Source: Ferrimonas sediminicola
Lineage (GTDB): Bacteria; Pseudomonadota; Gammaproteobacteria; Enterobacterales; Shewanellaceae
Direction: 5' to 3'
Assembly (NCBI RefSeq): GCF_005116715.1
Contig: NZ_SWCI01000005.1
Location: 124,001-188,000 of the forward strand
DNA: 64,000 nt
Every line of letters starts with the position of its first letter. The first letter of the stretch is position 1. Of this stretch, positions 43,782 through 50,392 are shown piece after piece. Below the pieces are notes generated by a model. It searched no databases and had not been told where the DNA came from. It saw only the letters and a list, made by a program, of their open reading frames with translations. Position numbers and translations under genes: made by a program.

Positions 43782-44909
43782 ATGAAACACGCAACCAAGC
43801 TTTCCCTGGTGGCCGGCGCCATCTTTGCCCTGCTCAACCCCATGGCCCAGGCCCAGGAAGACGGCATCAGCGTCGGCGGTGCCGTTCGGGTGAACTACGG
43901 GCTGAAGTTCTACAGCGACAGCTCCAAGGACAAGGCCGGCGACCTGACCTTCGACATGGCCGCCCTCAAGTTCAATGGCAAGCACGGTGACTGGGGCCTC
44001 TCCTCCGAGTACCGCTTCACCTCCGGCACCCACTACATCAAATATGGCTACGGCTACTACGACGCCACCCCCGAGTGGCAGATCCAGTTCGGCATCAACA
44101 AGGTGCCCTTCGGCAACCGCGACTTCATCTCCAACAGCTGGTGGTTCGGCATCCCCTACTACCTGGGCTTCGAAGACGACCATGATGTGGGCATCAAGGC
44201 CACCTTCGACAACGGCAAGTGGCACACCGACCTGGGCTTCTACAAGAACCCCGAGTACGGCGCCTCCGAAAACAAGCGCTACGCCACCGACCTGTATACC
44301 GGCACCATCAACGGCACCGACTACTACAACGAAGAGAGCAACCAGCTGAACCTGCGCCAGACCTATACCCTGGAGCACGACGGCGGCAGCACCACCATCG
44401 GCGGATCCGTACAGTGGGGCCAGATCTACAACAGCAAGACCGAAGAGAACGGCGACCGCTACGCCATCGCCGCCCATCTGGACTCCAGCTTCCATGGCTG
44501 GAACATCCAGCTGCAGGCGATGCAGTATGAGTACGACGCCAAGAACCAGGAGGGCGTGGATCCCAACAAGATCGGCGTTTCCGTGGTGAGCTGGCAGTAC
44601 GAGATCGCCTCCAAGGGCCAGGCGTACAACTTCAACATCGCCAAGACCATCCCCACCGACTGGGGGAGCGTCAAGATCTACAACGACTTCGGCGTGATGA
44701 CTCCGGACACCGACGACGACAGCTTCGACAACAGCTACCAGAACGTCACCGGCGCCGCCATCGCCGCCGGCCCGCTGTACATCATGGCGGATTTCGTCAT
44801 GGGCAAGAACATGACCTTCTCCACCGAGATGGACGACCACGTTGGCCTCAAGGAGGCGGGCGACGGCTGGGATCAGCGCATCAACATCAACTTCGGCTAC
44901 TACTTCTAA
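43782..44909 (+). CDS. Outer-membrane porin of the flavoprotein operon
   Basis: Probable beta-barrel porin, 375 residues. Signal peptide 1-24 (PMAQA), then alternating-hydrophobicity strands throughout and a final Tyr-Phe (NFGYYF) as in outer-membrane barrels. Closest in feel to phosphate-selective-porin-like (OprO/P) proteins, but no trimer or selectivity residues can be named. It is the last gene of the four-gene operon, followed by a terminator, so it probably admits the substrate of the periplasmic enzymes. A GTG at 43773 opens the frame but is too close to AAGG; the ATG at 43782 fits. Confidence 0.85.
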   Translation: MKHATKLSLVAGAIFALLNPMAQAQEDGISVGGAVRVNYGLKFYSDSSKDKAGDLTFDMAALKFNGKHGDWGLSSEYRFTSGTHYIKYGYGYYDATPEWQIQFGINKVPFGNRDFISNSWWFGIPYYLGFEDDHDVGIKATFDNGKWHTDLGFYKNPEYGASENKRYATDLYTGTINGTDYYNEESNQLNLRQTYTLEHDGGSTTIGGSVQWGQIYNSKTEENGDRYAIAAHLDSSFHGWNIQLQAMQYEYDAKNQEGVDPNKIGVSVVSWQYEIASKGQAYNFNIAKTIPTDWGSVKIYNDFGVMTPDTDDDSFDNSYQNVTGAAIAAGPLYIMADFVMGKNMTFSTEMDDHVGLKEAGDGWDQRININFGYYF

Positions 44910-44936
44910 GCCGGCGATCAACTCCTGACACAAGCC

Positions 44937-44962
44937 AAGGCTCCCGCAAGGGAGCCTTTTTT
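44937..44962 (+). terminator. Intrinsic terminator of the flavoprotein operon
   Basis: AAGGCTCCC-GCAA-GGGAGCCTT followed by TTTT; 28 bases after the porin stop. Confidence 0.9.
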
Positions 44963-44970
44963 ATGAGTAT

Positions 44971-44993
44971 AAAAAAGCCCCCGTAGTGGGGGC
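44971..44993 (-). terminator. Intrinsic terminator of the TetR regulator gene
   Basis: On the minus strand GCCCCC-ACTAC-GGGGGC followed by six T residues (plus 44971-44976); 20 bases after the tetR stop. It lies back-to-back with the porin terminator. Confidence 0.85.
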
Positions 44994-45012
44994 CGGCAGC
45001 GACAGCTCGACG

Positions 45013-45765
45013 CTAACCGTCGTGTTTCGCCTGCATCGCCATGCAACGGCTGCAGCTGTTGAAATCCCGGCGATTGGCCTGATAGTACATGTGCACCCGC
45101 ACCCCCACCCGTTCAAACTGAGCCAGGGTCAGGGGCTCTCGCCAGCCGTAGGGCTTGAACACGTTCTGCAGCTGACGGAACAGGGTCTGGCGTTTCTCCT
45201 GCAGGAACTCCTTGCCGATCAGGCGGCATTCGTAGGCGGACAGCGCCCCGCTCAGGTAGAAAGTGATCGCCTGGGCCAACTCCCTGACCTCATCCTGGGA
45301 GGCCACCAGCTCCCCCTCGTTGACCGCCTGCTTCAGATAGTCGGAGATCCGCTCCCAGTAGAGGTTGATACGCTGCTCGAACGCCTTGGCCTTATCGGCA
45401 CTCGCCAGGCGCCATACCCGGCTGTTGACCGCCACCTGACGGACCAGGTTGAAACTGGGAGAGAAGTAGGTGGCCTCGAAGGTGAAGACGATCGGCAACA
45501 GCACCCGTTCGACGGCCGTCAACCCCGGGTGCAGCGCCTCGAAATCATCGAAGTGATTGGCGGTGGCATTACGCAGGAAACAGCATACCAGCAGATCCTC
45601 CTTGCTCTCGAACAGCTTGTAGAAGGTGGAGTTGGCGATCTCCGCCTCCTTAGCGACCTGGGAAAGCTTAAAGGAGATCAATCCCTGCTGGTCAATCATC
45701 CCCTCGGTAACATCGAGAACGGCCTGACATTTCACCCTGAGGGCATCGGTGTGGGGACAGCGCAT
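45013..45765 (-). CDS. TetR-family regulator with paired cysteines
   Basis: Transcriptional regulator convergent with the flavoprotein operon, 250 residues from the ATG at 45765. Helix-turn-helix in about 25-65 (FKLSQVAKEAEIANSTFYKLFESKEDLL). Unusual for TetR are cysteines at both ends: Cys3 and Cys13 at the N-terminus (MRCPHTDALRVKC), a CysCys pair after the helix-turn-helix, and Cys238-x2-Cys241 (NSCSRCM) near the C-terminus. They could bind a metal or an Fe-S cluster, or act as a redox switch. The open frame extends to 45834; no ribosome-binding site clearly decides. Regulation of the adjacent operon is inferred from position. Confidence 0.88.
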   Translation of the reverse strand: MRCPHTDALRVKCQAVLDVTEGMIDQQGLISFKLSQVAKEAEIANSTFYKLFESKEDLLVCCFLRNATANHFDDFEALHPGLTAVERVLLPIVFTFEATYFSPSFNLVRQVAVNSRVWRLASADKAKAFEQRINLYWERISDYLKQAVNEGELVASQDEVRELAQAITFYLSGALSAYECRLIGKEFLQEKRQTLFRQLQNVFKPYGWREPLTLAQFERVGVRVHMYYQANRRDFNSCSRCMAMQAKHDG

Positions 45766-45876
45766 GGCAGAAAACCTATGAAGGAGAAACCCAAGCAGCC
45801 ATTTTACTCGAGGGCAAGCCAACCCGCCGGACACGCATCACATCCGCGCCAGCCTGTTGTACCCGGCTGTCCAGAA

Positions 45877-47001
45877 TCAGCGGTCGCTCACAGAGGCCGA
45901 CGCCAATGGGCGCTGAATCAACAACTCAAACAGGATCACCCCGTAACAGGCCGACTGTATGGTCCACCAGGCGGTAACCGACACCGGCAGCGACAGCACC
46001 AGGGCCAGGGTGACCGGGCCATGCACCGGCAATCGCCACCAGAGTGCACCGGCGCCGGCGGGCAGCGGCGGTTTCAGCCAGTGAACGATGCCCCACAATA
46101 CCGGACCCCGAGCAAGCAGACAGAGGCCGATGGCCGCCAGCATCACCCAATAGCGCTCGGTAAACATCGACAACGTCAGGGAAAACCCCAGAGCCACCAC
46201 CAGCAGATCGGCGCCCAGGCTGGCTCCCTCCTCCACCGGCGCGGTCGGAATCCGCCTCAGTTGCGGCAGGCTCAGCAGCAGCGTCAGCAGACAGACCGCC
46301 GCACCGGGCAGGCCCAACCCCCTCTCCGTCCCCCAGAACACCAGGTAGGCCAGCGGCAGCGTCAAGGCCCCATTGCGGCGCAACAGGGGTTTGAGTAACC
46401 ACGACAGCAGCCAGGAGAGCAGCAGGGAGAGGGTCAACAGGCGCACCCAGGTGGCACCGACTTCGGCACCGCTGAGGCTGGACAGGGAACCGGCCTGGTT
46501 CAGTACCATCAGGCCGGCGAAGGCAAACAGCTCCACCCATACGCCCTCCCCCTCCAGCATCACCAGCAGGGATCGCTGCCGGTGAGCCAGTTGACTGCTC
46601 CAGCTGGGATCCGCCGCGGCCAACAGGGTGCCGGCCACCACGCCGGACAGCAGGGGAAAACCGGGATGATCCACCAGCATGAACAGGCCGACGCCCACCA
46701 GGGAGAGAGTCAGCAGGAAGATCAGGGACGCCGGCCCCACTACCCAGGGCCACAGCAGCCTCAACCGCCGCCTGGAGATCGACGAGGCAGCCTGGACCAG
46801 CAACCAAGGCAGAATCAGGTAGTAGATGGCATCAGCCATCCCCTTGGCACCGATGCCGCTCTGCCACCGAAGTGTACTGATGAGTTGACCCACGAGTAAC
46901 CCGAATGTTAACAGGATGATGTGTCGCCCGGTCTGGGGAACGCCTCTCAGGGCCGCCACCAGGGTGACCGCCACCAGGATCAGCAGCCAACTGGCCTCCA
47001 A
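45877..47001 (-). CDS. CPA1-like membrane protein lacking the antiporter active-site motifs
   Basis: 374 residues, about 11 membrane segments, resembling sodium/proton antiporters (CPA1). At the place of the TDP motif it has AADPSW, and where CPA1 antiporters have EGESxxND it has EGEGVWVE: the Asn-Asp pair that binds the cation and proton is missing. It is shorter than usual (400 or more). It may be a diverged transporter with a different ion, or a non-transporting relative. It is 110 bases upstream of the cysteine-TetR gene on the same strand. A CRP-like site lies 65 bases before its start. Confidence 0.7.
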   Translation of the reverse strand: MEASWLLILVAVTLVAALRGVPQTGRHIILLTFGLLVGQLISTLRWQSGIGAKGMADAIYYLILPWLLVQAASSISRRRLRLLWPWVVGPASLIFLLTLSLVGVGLFMLVDHPGFPLLSGVVAGTLLAAADPSWSSQLAHRQRSLLVMLEGEGVWVELFAFAGLMVLNQAGSLSSLSGAEVGATWVRLLTLSLLLSWLLSWLLKPLLRRNGALTLPLAYLVFWGTERGLGLPGAAVCLLTLLLSLPQLRRIPTAPVEEGASLGADLLVVALGFSLTLSMFTERYWVMLAAIGLCLLARGPVLWGIVHWLKPPLPAGAGALWWRLPVHGPVTLALVLSLPVSVTAWWTIQSACYGVILFELLIQRPLASASVSDR

Positions 47002-47065
47002 AATCCACCTCCGATGTTGTAGGAGCTTGATTTGCCGTGCTTAGTATGGACCATCAGGCCACTTT

Positions 47066-47081
47066 TGTGATCTGGCTCAAA
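47066..47081. promoter_or_regulatory. CRP-like site
   Basis: TGTGA-TCTGGC-TCAAA: left half matches the CRP consensus, right half only partly. 65 bases upstream of the antiporter-like gene on the minus strand. The same core TGTGATCTGGCTC recurs at 59973-59985. Confidence 0.4.
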
Positions 47082-47433
47082 TCGCATTGTGCAAAATTTA
47101 AACATCGACGCATTTTGTAATTTACATTCTTTTTCTGGCGGTAATTTCCGCAAAGGAGCGGCTTTTCTTGTTATTTTTCTACATTATCCAATGAGCGAAG
47201 CGGCATATTTTGGGCTCCGGGCTCATTTCAGGCAGAACCAAATTTGCGCCAAGCTTGTCATCCTTATTCACTTTTATGATTAAGGTTCAACTGCATATTC
47301 CAAAATTAGCCATCGAGCCTCTTTAGCGCCACTAAGCCCACTAGGCCATGCTGACAAAAAATTCAGGTAAGACACTGTTTACAAATGATTTTTTTTGCTT
47401 GTAATGAAATGGTTACAAAAGCGGCTTTTTTTA

Positions 47434-47449
47434 TGTGACTCAGATCACT
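47434..47449. promoter_or_regulatory. CRP-like site upstream of lctP
   Basis: TGTGA-CTCAGA-TCACT, one mismatch from the CRP consensus TGTGA-N6-TCACA. 242 bases before the lctP start, far for direct activation of that start, but possible for an upstream promoter. Confidence 0.5.
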
Positions 47450-47547
47450 TCGCCACCCGCCACCCAAGGGATCCCGATCACGGTTTTGGGTCATTTGGGA
47501 CGAGAAACTCATTCCGGATTGCTACTAAAATGTGAAGTTCATCCACA

Positions 47548-47561
47548 TTGATCCAGATCAA
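47548..47561. promoter_or_regulatory. FNR box upstream of lctP
   Basis: TTGAT-CCAG-ATCAA, a perfect match to the FNR consensus TTGAT-N4-ATCAA. 130 bases before the lctP start, which would suit oxygen-responsive control of lactate uptake. A CRP dimer could also bind this sequence. Confidence 0.6.
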
Positions 47562-47609
47562 TTTTCTGGAGTGCTTTCCACTATTGAATACGCTACCAAT
47601 TACTATCGT

Positions 47610-47638
47610 TCAACCAAGCATGACTCAAATTTGGTTGA
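47610..47638. promoter_or_regulatory. Inverted repeat upstream of lctP, candidate operator
   Basis: TCAACCAA and, after 13 bases, TTGGTTGA: 8-bp perfect arms, 53 bases before the lctP start. The TTGGT half-site also appears in the operator-like palindrome before dld, suggesting a shared lactate-responsive regulator (not in the window). Confidence 0.45.
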
Positions 47639-47690
47639 CTATAGTGAAACTGAAACAAAGTAATCATTCCTCAATAGAAGGGAAAACGGC

Positions 47691-49370
47691 GTGAATCTCA
47701 TACAGACCATCGCAACGCTCACACCGATTATTTCGGTACTCGTATTCTTGGTGCTATTGCGCTTGCCTGCTTCCAAGGCAATGCCAATCTCCGCAGTATT
47801 AACCGGTTTGGCGGCTGCCTTCATCTGGCAGATGGATAGCGCAATTCTCAGCGCATCCGTCGTCCAGGGTATGTTGGACGCCATTACCCCTCTGACCATC
47901 ATCTTCGGCGCGATCTTCCTGCTGAAGACACTGGCCGCCTCCGGTGCCATGGATACCATCCGTGCGGGCTTCACCAACATCAGTGCTGACGCCCGTGTTC
48001 AGGTAATCATCATCTGCTGGCTGTTCGGTTCCTTTATCGAAGGTTCCGCCGGTTTCGGTACCCCGGCCGCCATCGGCGCCCCCCTGCTGGTACTGCTGGG
48101 CATTCCGCCCCTGGCCGCGGCCTGTGTGGCCCTGATTGCTGACTCCACCTCGGTCTCCTTCGGCGCCATCGGCCTGCCCGTACTCTTCGGTATGGACAAG
48201 GGTCTGGACGCCGGCGGTGTGTCCATGGCTGCCCAGCAGATCGCTGCACTGGGCTCCGACGCCGTCTTCGCCGACTACGCCCAGCTGATTGCCAAGCACA
48301 TGATCACCATCGATCTGTTCGTCGGCACCCTGATTCCTCTGACCATGGTGTGTGTACTGACCGGCTTCTTCGGCCGTAAGAAGTCCTTCGCCGAAGGTCT
48401 GCAGATCTGGAAATTCGCCCTGTTCGCCGGCCTGGCCTTCACCATCCCGGCCTGGCTGATCAACTTCTTCGCCGGTCCCGAGTTCCCCTCTGTCATCGGT
48501 GCCCTGATCGGCATGGCCATCGTAATTCCTGCCGCCAAGAAGGGTCTGCTGCTGCCTGCGCAGCCTTGGAATGACTTCGCCGAGAACGATGGCAAAGCCG
48601 CTTCCGCCACCGCTGGTCAGCCTCAGTCTGCCGGCGCCGCCGCCGCCAAGCCCCAGTTCTCCCAGGCTGCAGCCTGGACCCCCTACCTGGTGATGGCCGC
48701 CCTGCTGGTTCTGTCCCGCGTAGTGGAGCCTCTGAAGAGCTTCCTGCTGAGCTTCAACCTGAGCTGGCCTGGCCTGCTGGGTACCGAGCTGGGTTCCGGT
48801 TTCAAGACTCTGTACGCCCCCGGCGCCTTCTTCGTCGCCGTGTGTATCCTGGGCTTCTTCATCTTCAAGATGAAGCCTAAGGCCTTCACTGGTGCGTTCA
48901 CCGACTCGTGCAAGTCCATGATCCCCACCATTATCTCCCTGGGCGCTTCCGTCCCCATGGTGAAGATCTTCCTGAACTCCGGCGCCAACGACGCTGGCCT
49001 GATGTCCATGCCGAAGGCACTGGCAGAGATGCTGGCCAGCACCATGGGCGCCGTATGGGAGTGGACCGCTCCGGTCGTCGGTATCTTCGGTGCCTTCCTG
49101 TCCGGCTCCGCGACCTTCTCCAACATGATGTTCTCCGGCCTGCAGTACTCCGTAGCCGACAACCTGGGCATGAACCACGCCCTGGTTCTGGGCCTGCAGG
49201 GTATTGGTGCCAACGCCGGTAACATGATGTGTGTAATGAACGTTGTTGCCGCCGCCACCGTAGTGGGCATGGCCGGTCGTGAGTCTGAGATTATTCGTAA
49301 GACCATGCCCGTCGCCCTGGCCTACGCCATGGTAGCCGGTACCATCGCCTTCTTCTGGGGTGGGTACTAA
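47691..49370 (+). CDS. lldP: L-lactate permease (LldP/LctP family)
   Basis: Inner-membrane lactate/proton symporter that brings in lactate, and probably glycolate. 559 residues, about 12-14 membrane helices. Conserved stretches of the family are present: the early helix with LPASKAMPISAVLTG, SFIEGSAGFGTPAAIGAP and ADSTSVSFGAIGLPV. Start is a GTG at 47691, with AAGGG 8 bases upstream. Its own terminator separates it from dld; the two are divergently spaced by 1 kb but transcribed in the same direction. Likely controlled by the FNR and TTGGT elements upstream. Confidence 0.95.
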   Translation: MNLIQTIATLTPIISVLVFLVLLRLPASKAMPISAVLTGLAAAFIWQMDSAILSASVVQGMLDAITPLTIIFGAIFLLKTLAASGAMDTIRAGFTNISADARVQVIIICWLFGSFIEGSAGFGTPAAIGAPLLVLLGIPPLAAACVALIADSTSVSFGAIGLPVLFGMDKGLDAGGVSMAAQQIAALGSDAVFADYAQLIAKHMITIDLFVGTLIPLTMVCVLTGFFGRKKSFAEGLQIWKFALFAGLAFTIPAWLINFFAGPEFPSVIGALIGMAIVIPAAKKGLLLPAQPWNDFAENDGKAASATAGQPQSAGAAAAKPQFSQAAAWTPYLVMAALLVLSRVVEPLKSFLLSFNLSWPGLLGTELGSGFKTLYAPGAFFVAVCILGFFIFKMKPKAFTGAFTDSCKSMIPTIISLGASVPMVKIFLNSGANDAGLMSMPKALAEMLASTMGAVWEWTAPVVGIFGAFLSGSATFSNMMFSGLQYSVADNLGMNHALVLGLQGIGANAGNMMCVMNVVAAATVVGMAGRESEIIRKTMPVALAYAMVAGTIAFFWGGY

Positions 49371-49388
49371 CACCTCGTGAAAGACCTC

Positions 49389-49418
49389 AAAAGCCGGACC
49401 AGAGAGTCCGGCTTTTTT
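49389..49418 (+). terminator. Intrinsic terminator of lldP
   Basis: AAAAGCCGGAC-CAGAGA-GTCCGGCTTTT, then TT; 18 bases after the permease stop. Confidence 0.9.
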
Positions 49419-50392
49419 AGTTCCTATAATTCCAATAGAGTTCCGCCTTCCGACCTTCCCTAAAACCCGTTATATGCAAGCTGAATAATTAAACATTGAA
49501 TTCCCTTGGCATTTCATAATATTCAACATTACTCCAGGAATCGAAATAACCCCCCTCTCCTTTTGCTGCCATCCGGCCTTCGCGACACCGTCAACACACT
49601 TGTGCACACTACCAAATCAAAAAAGCTCACAGGGGCCGTCGACCGACAGCGCATGGCACGCCTCATCAATGCCATTTTGTGTACTTTGGGGAGGTGAGTA
49701 GGCAGGGTTAAGTCATCGGACCAGCGCCCCCATAGCGGCTTAACCTGCAACATCAAGGGGTGATCCCGACCATGGGCGACACCCGTGCCCGGAACGGGGT
49801 GATGCCATGATCGCCAGTTTGAAAAGGGCACGCTCGTGCAACGACCAACCGACTCGATTTGGGGGGAGCCCCAAAAGGTTCATTTGGTATCTCCTGCGAG
49901 TCTAACTGGCGCTGATAATTGAATTTTTCTTGGTGATAGACGGCCGAAACGGCGATTGATCAGGTGACAATGGTGGCGTAGATCGGGTCACTGTGGTGAG
50001 TCGTTATACGGTGTTGCTCTATGTCAGATGGATGCGCTGAAGCATTCGGAAACGGCTCGATCCAGTAATGATCTCGCACAGGGCGCTGGCTTTGCAATCG
50101 AACACTTGGATTGGTTGCCGTCATCTTTAACCAACTTATCAACCAAAAAGATGAGCATACCCCGGTCTCCACAGCGCATTAGTGATCTTTCTTCACCCAA
50201 TATGTTCATTCGCACAAAAACACGGGGGTTTTATGACTCTATATTAGGTCATTCGTCCAAAGATGCTCGAGTGCCCTTATGGCATAGTATCCATGTTGAA
50301 TAAATGTGATCCAGGTGCGGCTTATACCAGGTGCAATTAATATTTGGTCAAATATTTAATTCCCTTGGTACAAAATATAAGGGTATACAAAA
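49419..50392. other. Long intergenic region between lldP and dld, probably with decayed sequence
   Basis: About 970 bases. Short open frames exist on both strands (for example 50028-50303 plus, 49960-50172 minus) but none has a ribosome-binding site and a recognisable protein. An imperfect hairpin at about 49767-49813 and direct repeats of GGGGTGAT lie in its middle. Composition is lower in GC than the genes. The last 60 bases hold the dld operator-like palindrome. The size and shape suggest a lost gene or an old insertion, but no transposase is recognisable. Confidence 0.4.
50339..50356. promoter_or_regulatory. Palindrome upstream of dld, candidate operator
   Basis: AATATTTG-GT-CAAATATT, perfect 8-bp arms with a 2-base centre, 37 bases before the dld start, where a repressor would block RNA polymerase. 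A TTGGT direct repeat (50344 and 50365) is also present. Confidence 0.5.

Larger units (their letters stand above)
47002..47690. other. AT-rich regulatory region upstream of lctP
   Basis: About 690 bases, clearly AT-richer than its surroundings, with no accepted gene. It contains, listed separately, a CRP-like half-site, a CRP-like site, a perfect FNR box and an inverted repeat before the lactate permease. Other AT tracts (47380-47430) look like promoter DNA. Confidence 0.6.

Noticed and set aside
42531-44933. Minus-strand open frame of 800 codons
   Set aside because: Antisense to the cytochrome, cupin and porin genes; all three have signal peptides and motifs, this one does not.
47799-49373. 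Minus-strand open frame of 524 codons
   Set aside because: Antisense to the lactate permease; dominated by Gly, Gln, His, Glu.
50028-50303. 91-codon plus-strand frame between lldP and dld
   Set aside because: No ribosome-binding site, no recognised domain; kept only as possible decayed sequence.
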